A DNA stretch of 64,000 nucleotides from Cylicocyclus nassatus (Eukaryota; Nematoda; Chromadorea; Rhabditida; Strongylidae): positions 33,793,441 to 33,857,440 of the forward strand of contig CATQJL010000316.1 of the NCBI GenBank assembly GCA_958299035.1, read 5' to 3'. Positions 24,487-35,362 of this stretch are shown piece after piece. Position 1 is the first letter of the stretch; the number at the start of each line of letters is the position of its first letter. Made by a program: the position numbers and the translations under genes. The notes under the pieces were generated by a model, which had not been told where the DNA came from, did not search any database, and worked only from the letters and a program-made list of their open reading frames with translations.

Positions 24487-24931
24487 TATCTCTCAACAGC
24501 AAGGAAAAAATCAAAACGATGTGGAAAGTGAAATTAACATAAGAAGCACCCATGGGGATGAAACGCGTGGCAATCAAAGTAGAAAAAGAACAAGGACAAC
24601 TATAAGAGATCTATCAGTAATGTGCTACACATGTGTATATACAATTCGAGAAAATATCACATGCAAACTGAGCAACAATTCACTGATGAAAGCAGGATGA
24701 CTTTTAAAAAGACGGATTATGCTCGGTAATGTATACCATGTGACGATAAACTAGAATAGACAAAAACGCAAAATACAGCAGACAAAAAACGCAGACGACA
24801 TATGAAGGCGATTCCATCCCAGTATAGGTAATGGGTTCTCTCGACCGCCATAAAGTGTAGGTATGCACACTTCAGATGGTTAGAAAAAATCACTTCAAAT
24901 GAGCGCAGCCACAAACAGAAAATATACTTAC
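24487..24931. other. Non-genic stretch, nothing recognised
   Basis: I see no exon or repeat that can be supported. Confidence 0.35.
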
Positions 24932-25466
24932 CATTATTACTGCATAATAGAATACTTTGAAGTCCTTAAAAACGATAAGTTTCACACAAATTCTATGGAT
25001 ACACGTGTGTGGATCGTTTCCGATCACTTTCATTCAGAACTATGTGTTGCCTTTCATAAGCTTGATTGTAACTGTATTCGACTCAAAAAAAAAGAAGCTT
25101 GAAGCAGTACAAGTGACAGCATTCGATGCAATGAAAAGAGTTTCCATATCCTTTAAAGATAGCAGGACGACGAGGTTTGGATGAATCAAGCTTTGCAGCG
25201 TAAGATGGCACTAGCTACAATAAGTCCTTACCGAGGCAACTCAAAGCAACACCGAAGCGCTTATGATTCTGTCCAGTCCTCCAACTGGTTGCCCAGCAAA
25301 TCATACTGACGAAGGCTTCCTCCGAACATATTATTAAGTTACGATTGAAGGTGAAAGATGTTCCGCCATTAACGTTCCTACGAATTCTTCTATTATAAAC
25401 GTAGATCAGGATAAGTGCTGTACAGCACGCTAGAGCTTTCAGCCTAACTCCATAGGAGAGAGCCAA
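24932..25466 (-). pseudogene. Type II membrane protein remnant, possibly GT11 fucosyltransferase-like
   Basis: The minus-strand frame starting at 25466 opens with MALSYGVRLKAL, a hydrophobic stretch (ACCTALILIYVYN) and a basic RRIRRN, the layout of a Golgi signal-anchor enzyme. Further on RTGQNHKRFGVALS loosely resembles the G-R-x-G-N-Q nucleotide-sugar motif of alpha-1,2-fucosyltransferases. Near 25090-25150 SLKDMETLFIASNAVT loosely matches that family's C-terminal motif with D, L and N in the expected places. The pieces lie in different frames, with stops between them and good donors (GTAAGG at 25226-25231, GTAAGT at 24926-24931) but no matching acceptors. I infer a decayed gene; the family call is tentative. 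Confidence 0.33.
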
Positions 25467-25804
25467 AGTGGAAATCCGACAGGTATAGTTTCTCAGGAAG
25501 AAAAATCTCGCTTAACCAACTTTCTAAATAAGTCGAACTATTGATACTTTGCGAGCCCAGAAACTTATTTTATTATATTTCTAACAAAAATGTATTTCAA
25601 AAAACTTCAGTTTTTCATATTAAATTGATTCTCTTCTCAACATCTACAACGCGCTCCCGCATGACGTCATTGTCAAGATTCATGATTACATTCTTGCAAA
25701 TGATTAGATTGAAGACATTTGATTCCGATTTATCAAGGAATTTCATACACCTCTTCTCGTAACTCTTCAATGCTGGGTCGAAGAATACAGCCAAGGTACA
25801 TATA

Positions 25805-27150
25805 CAGTGACCGCCAAAAAGTTGCGGACAAGCCGCCTTCCTTTTTTCATCGCTCATTTTCGGACGGAAAACAAAGATGAAAAAGATGAATAATTAGCTG
25901 GAGTGCATGAAATGGTAGAGCTCTCCAAGAGCTGCAATCCACACATTGCGCTTTCTGGAAAATGTGTTATCTAAAAGTTTGAAAAATCTTTTTCTAAAAA
26001 AAGTCCGAAAATGGCCGCGTCACAATGTCGCGGACAATAATTCTTCGAACGCGAAAATATTGCTTTAGGTCTTTGTTTGGACAAAAACAAAAGTATTAGA
26101 ACAGGTAAGCATACTATATTATAAAGCTCATCGAGGGCATCAATCAGGTAGTGGTTATTCCCCGAAAACCCAAGCTTGAATTTTATTCTACTTTTTTTCA
26201 AAAAAATAACTTCTAATTACCTTTTCGAACCAAATTTCTTTACATGGAAACCTATTCAAAACATCCTAACAAACCTTTTCAGACGAAATGGATGCTTTTT
26301 GCCATACTCTATGCGTAGGAAGTGTGCTGGTGAGTTTCTATGCTGAAAGTGGCTCTTGACGTGCGTGCACATGACCTCACCTGCACCTTACCACTGATTT
26401 GCCCCGCTTTCCGGCTTATAGCTCAACCAGCAACCATTCTACGAGCCAGAGAGTAGACTCATTCGAAAGAGAGTGAATTCCTCGACACGATGGTAACAAA
26501 CGATCTGAGTCTGTGAAATATCAAAGATTTGACGGATGGGGCGAAAAAACGCAGCCTCAAAGGCGATTGGAGTGAAAGCTCTTGTCAACATCGGAACAGT
26601 CTTAAAGCCTAGAAATGGATCTATTACAAGAAAATTGACAGTTTACAACTTCTAGGATGAAACTGGTAGCGAAAGGAGTTCTGTTCAACCCTTAATCAGA
26701 AAATCCTTAGCCTACCGCTGAAGCTGCGCTTTTTCACCTCATCCGTCAAATCTTTGATATTTTTCAGACTCATCTCATTTGCTACCGTCGTGTCGAGAAA
26801 GTCACGCTCCTTCAAATGAGCCTACCCATAAGCTCGTAGAGTGACTGCTGGCCAAGCTACAAGCTGTAAAGCGGTGCGAGTCAGTGGTGAGGTGCAGATG
26901 AGGTCATGTGCGCGCATCACCGACGGCGACTTTCACTAAGGAAAGTCGTCAGCATATGTCAGTGAGTTCAATGATTGAGAAATTTCCGCTTTACAAGCAG
27001 CATTGTTAAAAGACTCAAGAGTGGATCTTATTCCACTTCCTGGGGTCAAAACTTGAATTTCATGACACATCCAGATACTACTTATAGCAGCCAAGAGACC
27101 CTCCCAGAATCTTTCCGATCTAAAAATGGACAAACTTTATACACATCTTG
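25805..27150 (+). repeat. Left terminal inverted repeat of the large Tc1-like element
   Basis: Matches the right arm in inverted orientation through several landmarks: the tip, TTGCTTTCTGGAAAAT-like sequence near 25950-25968, GTCGCGGACAATAATTC near 26027-26043, the fold-back at 26343-26937, and GACCCTCCCAGAATCTTTCC near 27100-27119. Confidence 0.72.
26343..26937. repeat. Fold-back nested in the left arm
   Basis: Inverted arms of about 250-300 bp: GCACATGACCTCACCTGCAC on the left returns as GTGCAGATGAGGTCATGTGC on the right, and CCTCGACACGATGGTAAC matches CTACCGTCGTGTCGAGAAAG inverted. The centre is near 26640. A diverged homologue is at 29933-30445. Confidence 0.75.
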
Positions 27151-27290
27151 CTACTGACTCATACAAAGACAAACAGGCTTTATTTCACAACGAACAGGCA
27201 CAAAATCAAGTCCTTTGTTAGAACGGAGAAGATCAATCAGCGCTCAATGAGATTCGACTTCGTGAGATCGTAAAAAATGACATACTGCAT

Positions 27291-28327
27291 TCAACACTTC
27301 GTCGCATAACCTCCGGCGTCTATTAAGCCTTCACAACGATTAGGCATGAATTCCACCAGTCCCTGTAGACGCTGCACTGGAATTGATTTCCAGGCGCTAC
27401 CTGCAGCGTAAAGCTTCTTCTTCCCAATCTCCCTTCGACTTCTGCCCAAAACTTTTCTGTAGGGTTCAAGTTCGGACTTGTGCTGGCCACGGAAGAGTGA
27501 TAATACCATTTTCTTGAGACCATTCACTCACAACTCTCGACTTGTGTTTAGGATCATTATCTTATTGAAAGGTCTGTAACAGTGTAAAATTAGTACCAAG
27601 AAAACTATTTATCAAAAAATCCATACCCAATTAACATCGAGAAGCTCAGCTTTAAGAGTTTGCAGATGTGGATTCATGGTTTCCGCCTTCGCATTTCACG
27701 CTAGACTTGGTGTACTTTGGCTTGTATCGCTCCCTGACTGGTCTCCGTACCCACTGACGTCCGTTGCTTACCGCCATGTTGAGCTTGCTTTCATTAGACC
27801 ATAGCACTCCTCTCCACTGATTCTGCCAATCGACATGCTGCCTTGCGATTTGAATCCTTCCAACATATTTAAATGAGATGAACGGCTTTGTCGCAGGACG
27901 CCTTCCGTGTAAGCCGAACTTAAAGATTGCGAACAGTAACAATGAGATAGTGCAAATCTATGCCTACCTGTTCAGTCAACGCTGTACTGTGCGGACGCTC
28001 AAATGGCTCAGCCTCAGGTTGTCACGAATTTCGGCTACGCTAATGAAGGGATCATTCGTGCACTTCCGCAAAATCATTTTATCGGTCCTGAAAACACAAC
28101 CAATAAGACAATCTTCCATGCCTGACAATGAGTACCCATCTCTCATCTGTGGAGCGTTTGCGGCCCAAGGGTGCTGGCTCAGCTGGGTTTCTTGTACTTT
28201 TGTAGATGCCCCACACTCCGCTTTTTGACATCTCTAAGTGGGCAGCAATTCTTCTAAATGCCCATCCATCCTCGTCATGGAGACGCACAATCAAGTTCTT
28301 CAGCAAGGCACGATGTTCCGTACTCAT
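27291..28327 (-). pseudogene. Tc1-family transposase, inactivated
   Basis: Read on the minus strand from the ATG at 28327, the remnant spans about 345 codons, the usual length of a Tc1 transposase. The N-terminal helix-turn-helix reads WAFRRIAAHLEMSKSGVWGI with a GRKR hook. The second DNA-binding half (DPFISVAEIRDNLRLSHLSV) follows at about 28000-28060. The catalytic core follows as FGLHGRRPATKPFIS, VLWSNESKLNM, GRQWVRRPVRERYKPKYT, QDNDPKHKSRVV and SPNLNPTEKFWAEV. The first catalytic Asp of the DDE triad (family W-S-D-E-S) is Asn here, and the frame is broken by at least three shifts or stops, so the enzyme cannot work. It lies centrally between the long inverted repeats and was presumably their transposase. 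Confidence 0.88.
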
Positions 28328-28371
28328 CTGATAACAGTAATGATTCAAGCAGTTACAATTCTTCATGCTCT

Positions 28372-28690
28372 TCAAATATTCAAACTCACTAATTCTCTCA
28401 ATCTCCGTTGCACCGTTTGCACCGACGCATGCGCAAGCTCAAGCTGCGAGCGCAGTTCGGCGGCATTGGTGATCTCGTCCACGGCAATGGCATTGTAAGC
28501 AGTATCGACGACAGCTCCAAAATTTGATTTCAAGTCCAGTGTGATGCGCAAGAGTGTTGATGCGAACCTTGGATCGAGCTTTCGCGGCCTCCCTCGGCGC
28601 AGCGGTTCTTTTGGGTTCTTAGCTCGTTTGTAGACGTTCCACACTTCGTTTTTCGACATTCCCACCCTTTCGGCAATTCTCCGAAGCTGC
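28372..28690 (-). pseudogene. Extra Tc1/Tc3-like DNA-binding domain upstream of the transposase
   Basis: One frame reads LRRIAERVGMSKNEVWNVYK, a helix-turn-helix close to that of the main transposase, then a GRPRK hook and a second helical half ending AHASVQTVQRRLRELVSLNI-stop. It lies just 5' of the main transposase on the same strand and repeats its N-terminal bipartite domain with different sequence. No catalytic domain is attached. It could be the remnant of a second transposase interrupted by the first, or a separate DNA-binding protein; the upstream start is frame-shifted and unclear. Confidence 0.7.
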
Positions 28691-28964
28691 GCGATTTACG
28701 ATCACGCAATAAACGATTAACGCAACCTTGCTTCGTCCAACAGGGACCATGGTAGAAGAAATGAAACACTGAAATCGTCAAATATCAAAACGAAGAACAG
28801 TTCAAGTTTCAGTGAAACAAATGACGTTGGCTCCCCAGAAATGGTAAAGAATGAGTTAACTACACAAACAGAATTTTGAGAAACAATGAAACTACCATCA
28901 TATAAAATAAAGCATGAAAAGCTTGGCAAAATGTCATACACTGAAAGATCGATTTGCAAGCGTG

Positions 28965-29750
28965 AAATGACCTCACAAAGTGTAAAAGGAGATGAATGAC
29001 AGCAAAAAAAGATATCTACAAAGCTCACCTCAAACAAGAAGTGTAGATGCAGCGCGCGCGAACATGGCTCAATTACGCTTACGTTTGGCTGAAATAGAGA
29101 TACTCTGTTATTTTACAAAGGTAGTGTAGAAAACGGTGAGAGGAGAAAGATGCTGAAAGACGGGGAATCTGTGACAGCCAAAACAGAAAAAAGGAGTTGG
29201 AAGAGAAGCTGCAGAGTCAAAAATAAGCGAATTTAGACGATTTCGCAACAAGTAGTATTTCCTGATTTTCAATGCTGAGACCATACGTGCTCAATGTTGC
29301 GAAAAAACCACGTCTATCTTCTGTATCTACAATATGAGAAGTTAGCAAGGTGTGACACGTTTGTATTTGCAAAATTGAAACCACTCAGCGGGGGAAGGAG
29401 ATGAATAACACCAATAAAACACCTTACCTTACACAAGAAATGTGGACTGAGCGAGCGCCAATGCTAATGTCCCGGTTACGAGTACGTTTGGCTGAAACTG
29501 AAAACTTATTCCTTTGCTAAGATATTGTAGAAAGCAACGCGAGAGAACGGTGCTGAAGAGGGAGGATATGCACCAAAACAAAAAATGAGTTAAAAGGGAA
29601 GATGCGGTGTGAAAAACAAGTGATTATCAACAATTTCGCAACAAGTGTTATTTTCTGAATGCGAGTGCCGAGAACAGCGCGCGAATTGTTGCGAAATAGC
29701 TTCGAGGCCTCTTTATCTACAACAGCTGAAGTTAGCAAGGTGTGGAAAAA
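28965..29750. repeat. Diverged tandem duplication of ~390 bp
   Basis: CAAGAAGTGTAGATGCAGCG ... ACGTTTGGCTGAAATAGAGA near 29035-29101 is repeated as CAAGAAATGTGGACTGAGCG ... ACGTTTGGCTGAAACTGAAA near 29434-29500. GAAGTTAGCAAGGTGTG occurs near 29337 and 29728. The second unit runs into the right inverted arm. No coding role was recognised. Confidence 0.65.
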
Positions 29751-30981
29751 ATTTGAAGATGCTGGGAGAGCCTCTTTGCTGCTACAAGTAGTAACTGGAA
29801 ATGTCATGAATGATTTGACCCTAGGAGATAGAATAAGATCCATATCCATTCCTGAGTCTTCTAGCAATGCTGCTTGTGAAGCGGAAATTTCCCAATCATT
29901 GGTTTCGTTGACGTGTGCTGACGAATTTCCTTAGTGAAAGTAGCCGTCGGTGATGCGCGCACATGACCTCATCTGCCCCTCACCACTGACTTACTCGCTT
30001 TGCAATTTTGTAGCTCGGCAACCGGTCATCGTACAAGCTTGCAAATAGGCTCATTTGAAAAAGCTAGACCTCCTCAATACGACGATATGCAACAGAGGTA
30101 AGTTTAGTAAGTTTCGAAAATTGGAGGATGGGTTCAAATTGGTGCAGCCTCAATGGTAGTCTTAGCCTTTTTCAGATAAGACTAAGATGACCTTCATTTG
30201 TTACAACTTTTATCCTGGGAGCTTGCAATTGACTATTTCCTTGTAATAATTCGATTGCGAAGTTCTACGACAAGTCTATCTTCGAAAAGAGCCTAAACCA
30301 ATGTTACTTCAGTTATCGCTGAGGCAGCCTTTTTTCAGCCCCATTCTCAAAATCCCCAGGATTTCTTAAACCTGCCAGGTACAGGTCAATGATGAGACGC
30401 GGGTGAGGTCGTGTGCGCGCACTACCAAGAGAGCCATTTTCGGCAAAGGAACTCATCGGCACACATCCGTGCATACAGAACAAACAAGAGCAGCAATTTC
30501 ATCCGTAAAGCCTGTTATTAGAATGTGCTGGATCGCCTTTTTTGTGAAGAAACGTGCTTTGATAGAGCCTATGAAAAGTATTTTTAAAAAAATGCGAGAA
30601 AATTTCAAGCTTATGTTTTTTAGAAGTAGCCATGGCCTCACCATAGTCCTTCACGTGCTCTACAAAACAGTACGCTTAGCTGCTCGAGAAACTTGTGATT
30701 TCACTTCACTGTGACTTCAGAAAAGGACTCAAAAGAAAATTTTCGCATTCGAGGAATTGTTGTCCGCGGCTTTGTGAAGCGGCGATTTTCGAGCTTTTTA
30801 GAAAAAGATTTTTGATAATCTTGGAACTCGTATTTTCCAGAAAGCAACATGCTGGAGTTGTAGAGCTTGAGGAGCTCTATCACCACGTACATTTAGTTTA
30901 TTTTTCCAACCTCGTTTTCCTTTCGAAAACGAGCAATAAAAATCGGAGCTCCCCTTGTCCGCAACTTTTTGGCGGTCACTG
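29735..30981 (-). repeat. Right terminal inverted repeat of the large Tc1-like element
   Basis: Inverted counterpart of 25805-27150. Landmarks: GATGCTGGGAGAGCC near 29758-29772, GAATAAGATCCATATCC near 29831-29847, the fold-back at 29933-30445, GAATTGTTGTCCGCGGC near 30752-30768, and the terminal 20 bases. Confidence 0.72.
29933..30445. repeat. Fold-back nested in the right arm
   Basis: Homologue of 26343-26937. GATGCGCGCACATGACCTCA near 29950-29969 returns inverted as TGAGGTCGTGTGCGCGCA near 30404-30421. The centre is near 30190. Confidence 0.68.
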
Positions 30982-30983
30982 TA

Positions 30984-33284
30984 TAGCCATACCTGAAGGT
31001 GAGCTAAAAAAGTGAAAGTGTGAAAGATTCATATGTGCACTGCATCAAAACTGCTTATAACTCGGTCTAGATGCACTTAGCAAATACGGAAATCCGTGGA
31101 TCATCCTTGGAGTCAGCATCTATGCTGCGTTGATAGTGTGCAGCTTGTCTGGATTAATCACTTCGACTTCCGACCTTCCCTTGAAACACGAATTCATAAC
31201 CCTTTGCAATGCTCGCAGCTAAAGTTCGCCAGATTCTTCTACAATTCATAGTCTTGCTTTCCTTCAAAATGGAACTTTTTTTGAGTTAAGTTAGCTAGTT
31301 TTCGCCCGCCGCTGGCAAAAAAGGGGCGCTGCAAATTTAGATGATGGCTATAGATTTTACCTCGTAATTCCACATATTATTTGACAAGTAGTACTTCTGA
31401 TTCTCCATGCAAGTGTATGGCTAAGGGCATACCCCACGCGATTTCAGTCGCGCCGCGATTTGGCAATACTACAATTGTGCATAACTCATCGTAAGGGGTT
31501 TCTGAATGAACGAAATATAGGGCATTTTATCAACTTGCCAAAAAAAAGAAAAATAAAAAAAATAAATAAAGAATAAAATAAAATAAATAAATAAAGCTGT
31601 CTGTTTGTTTGTGCATACGTTTCAAACTTGGCACACATACATCGGTACGGGACTGGTGTTGGACTAGGCTACTTTTCGTTATTGATCGATACCGATTTTA
31701 TTAAATTTCTGCAAACTTCGATTTACGGGTCGGGAGTTCGCACAGGGGGTCAAGTGAGTGTGCTGATTACGAATGACTTCGGTGGTAAAAAGCCACTACT
31801 TTTTGATTTTTATCTATTTTTTGCAAGCTTCAGCTACTGGCCCTTACTGCGCCACAGGTCGACGTCAGGTCCACATGCGGATTGTTCTGTGCTTTTTTTA
31901 ACTAGAGAACTTTTTCGCTATTTGTGCACGATTGCCTGATTGTTAGACAAACGCGCTTGAACTAGCAGGACCATGTTTTAAATGGGCTGAAGATACAGTT
32001 CCCGCTAAGTCGACGGCAAAATTTCGAAAGGCCGTTATAAGAAATCAATGTTTATAGTTCTGTCGCATTTTGCGGCGCAAATGCGACCCGGCATATCAAT
32101 GATTGTTTGCGCAGCGTCCGTTTTGGACGCTACGCCTATTTGTATTATGTCTGATAAGGATAAAACAGTCTACCACTAACCACCTTCGTGCACATACGAC
32201 AAGTTCTTGCTCAACAATTGGAGAGCTAGAATAATTTTGACCAAGAAAAACACAGCCTCCAAAGAAGAAGGAGAAAGATTAGTCTTTAATCCAAAATATT
32301 TGTAAAACATTTAATGTTCTAAATAAATAATTGAAAGAGTAATCTTTTTACAAAAAAAGAGGAACCCTATTTCTCCTTTGTTGCGATTAACTACTTTCGT
32401 TTGTCTCAGGCCCCGAAAATGTGCAATTTCACGCATGTTGTCCGCAGCAATATGTCAGAAGTCGTGTCTCAATAAACAACTCAGAAAAGTAATCTTTCTT
32501 TGGGTTTTATCAGTTGCACGCTATTTTGGTATTCAACTCAGAACGTGCATTGTATTAGGTTGGTGCAAAAATAATGTCCGTTCCGCAAAGTTTCAGTCTG
32601 AAATGGTGTAACTTTGTCTAGTCAGCCTTTTTTCTATGGTCAAGATTGATAGAAGCACTAAACCTCTTGTAACTTAGCGGCACCTGTTCGTACTGATATC
32701 ACAAACCCAAAGAAAACCATGCGTTAAAAAACTGAAAGTTTTTTGTTTGAGAACCGAGTCTTTGAGAGATTACGACTTCCTTCAAGTTTCGTTCTGGCTA
32801 GTAATCCAGTTACTTTGTAGACGCATACAGTAGTACACGCGTGTAGAAGAAACTTCGACGAAGAAGTTTTTCCTAAAGAAAAGATATTAAAGCAAGGTTG
32901 TCCTTTTTGGAGTGTATTTGTGGTAGGCCCGAAAGTCCTAAATTAGGAAGTTTGGATTTCTTCGTGCACTGAATAGCTAAGTTTTCCTGAAGAAAACGTA
33001 GACAAGGCTTCCTAATTTTGAGCTACAGAAACAAGAGAAGCTTTGGCGATTACCTTGAACATAAGAAATTTCTGAATCATAGAATGTTACCGGCGAGAAT
33101 CTATTTTGGGGCGTCAATTTCTCAGCCCAGATATTTGCGGAAAATCTACTTATGCATGCAGTAGGTAAAAAAATAGCCCCATACTGCTGTTATGTTTCCA
33201 AAAGATTTTATTCATTTGCGCCTGATTTGTGGCCACGAAAGCAGAAGCAATGAAATTTTGACTTCGAGTGCTGCTATGATGCTA
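30984..33284. other. Non-genic stretch with element fragments
   Basis: Contains one end of the CACGCGATTT miniature-element family at about 31428-31490 (GGCATACCCCACGCGATTTC) with no visible partner, an AAATAA-rich low-complexity tract at 31540-31600, and a hairpin GCAGCGTCCG / CGGACGCTGC-like near 32113-32140. The 103-codon frame at 31628-31939 has no recognisable domain. Confidence 0.35.
32555..32576 (+). repeat. Solo mariner-type terminal repeat
   Basis: TTAGGTTGGTGCAAAAATAA preceded by TA is a classical mariner end. I could not find its inverted partner in the next few kilobases, so the element is probably truncated by later insertions. Confidence 0.55.
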
Positions 33285-34058
33285 TTGGGTTGGCACATAA
33301 GTAATGCAACTTTTTATATAACTTTTGTCTATTTGAACGTAGCGCATTCATTTTTTGGCAATATAAGGATTATGATGTAAGCTTCTAATGCACACATTTT
33401 TGCCGAATTTTACCATCTTATGTGAGGATTACGGTAGGTTTACGATACTATGGGAAAAAGTTTAGAATGCATCAGATTTTGCTGAAACTTGGCCTTTAGG
33501 GCTTATTTGACATGCTGATCACAAAAATGAGATCCGTTTCGCATAAAAAGGCCTCGTTCGTGAGATCAAAAAATAAATTTTATTTTAGCGACAAATGAAT
33601 ATGATATTCGTGTTTACCGCATAGGATTACCCTATAGTGCAAAGTTATAGCGAATTCTGACTTTTCGCAGCTTAGTTATTGACAAATTGCCTTCAAAACT
33701 TGACGCATTTGACTTGTTCAACTTCCCAAAGGCGCCGCACCTTAATTTGTGTTTGAATTTCATTTCTTTTTCACTGATTCCAATGTGCCAACTTCCAGCT
33801 ACATGCTGCCTATAATTGCTTTTTCATATGTTTGAATCAGGTTTCGTAGGGCTTCATGTTTGCCAAAAAATCATGAAACCTCGATTTTCAGCAGTTTTCA
33901 ATAATGCTTAGATTTTTGTACTACGTTATCAAAAATCAAACGGTTTGCGCAGACTTGTAGCTTACAATCACGATCTACATGATGCCACAAAATGAGATTG
34001 CCACATAAAATAGGAAAAAAGTTACGGGAAAAGTTGCAAAACTTATGTGCCAACCTAG
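33285..34058. mobile_element. Mariner-type non-autonomous element
   Basis: The ends TTGGGTTGGCACATAAGTAA and AAAACTTATGTGCCAACCTA are inverted and flanked by TA. The inverted match continues through TGCAACTTTT / AAAAGTTGCA. At 774 bp and with no transposase motif it is non-autonomous. Confidence 0.8.
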
Positions 34059-35151
34059 TAGTATAGAAGCCTAATTCCACCACTGTCTCTATGAAAAGTT
34101 ATGCTTTTCGAAAAAAAAATGCCAGAATCAATTGCTGTCTTTTATGTGTGCTCGAAAATCATAAGTTTTCATAGAAATGTACAATAAGCAACTTTGCCTA
34201 GTTAGGAAAAGCAGCAAAACCTTTAACACCTACTCGTCCGGGTTTTCAATGCAAGTTCAGATTTTTTGCAATTAAAGTTAAGAAAACCAATGAAAAATTT
34301 TTCTTTTACCGCTTTTATTGATGCAGTGTGTGCTCATCATAGATCGATGCTTTATTTTATAAAGAGTATGAATTATTTTTTCGAACAGACATAAAAGCAA
34401 GCAAATTGCTTGGAGAAGTCAGATATGAATTTTTGAAATTGATGCGACAGAACTTTCGTTCCAATTCAATATTTCTTTTGTCAATGCAGACCAGTGAGGA
34501 TTATGGTGCGTTTCAGGGTCTAATTTATTTCGGTTTATAAAATTAGGCAATATTGTTTTAATCATGGTTTATATGGAGCGTACGTATGCCAATACATACA
34601 AGCCCATATGAATCAAGATATTGAAAAAACATTTCAAGCTTCGTTTCACCCGTTGAGATGACGAGTTTAGTAAAGAAATCAACTCTCATTCGCGACTTTC
34701 TAATGCTAAATTGTCACTTCAGATGATTTCACTTACGCTGCGATGCGCGAAAAATGTAATGTGCTAATAAAAACAAGTAAAAGTCAACCTTTCTCCTTTT
34801 TTCCAACTTCGTATTTGAACAGAGACAGACCCACTTATCAAGCTTTGATAATCTAGCTCCTTTTTTCCATCAGGCCCTTGTCTTACTTGCAATCATTCAG
34901 CGAATGTGAAGTGATGAGCGGGTAATATCTTTGACAAAAGCTTAGTAAGCAGTCTGTCTGTCTGATAATGTGGTACGGTTCCGTCACTAGATTCCAGCCC
35001 ATATATTTTGCTATACTTAGATTGCTCACTTTGTCATAGAAGCATTTCCGTCAGGAAGAAAAACTCAGAGTTTTTCGGTACCAAAGAAATTTGTGTGTAA
35101 GCAGAAAGCCATCTATTTAGAAGCCAAAAGCGTTCGGATAATCCAAATGGC
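34059..35151. other. Non-genic stretch, nothing recognised
   Basis: AT-rich with no supported feature. Confidence 0.35.
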
Positions 35152-35362
35152 TAAGGTGCCCCGGACAGACTTCACGCGATTTGATCGTCGCGACTGAATC
35201 GCGACGAGACAACTGTTACAACATCATTCCATGCCGATCAACTTGCATTTCGGTTGTGATACTTTTCCAGCCCGAACTTTTTGAATGTGAAATGAAATTG
35301 AATGGAAATGTCGGCGATTGAGTCGCGACGATCAAATCGCGTGAAGTCTGTCCGGGGCCTAA
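35152..35362. mobile_element. CACGCGATTT-type miniature element, long perfect ends
   Basis: The left end GTGCCCCGGACAGACTTCAC and the following CGCGATTTGATCGTCGCGAC are inverted at 35303-35362 almost perfectly, giving arms of about 55 bp around a 100-bp loop. The core CACGCGATTT is shared with the elements at 40661, 48028 and 61792, but the outer end differs, so it is a subfamily. Confidence 0.8.

Larger units (their letters stand above)
25805..30981. mobile_element. Large Tc1-like element with ~1.3-kb nested inverted termini
   Basis: The left end CAGTGACCGCCAAAAAGTTG is exactly inverted at the right end (30962-30981), both flanked by TA. CAGTG ends with a TA target are typical of the Tc1 family. 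The inverted similarity continues for about 1.3 kb on each side, far longer than in classical Tc1, and each arm contains its own smaller fold-back. The central 2.6 kb carries, on the minus strand, a broken Tc1-type transposase and an additional DNA-binding domain, plus a tandem duplication. The arms have diverged visibly and the transposase is dead, so this is an old copy. It might be a composite of several insertions, but matching outermost ends with TA on both sides argue for one unit. Confidence 0.75.
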
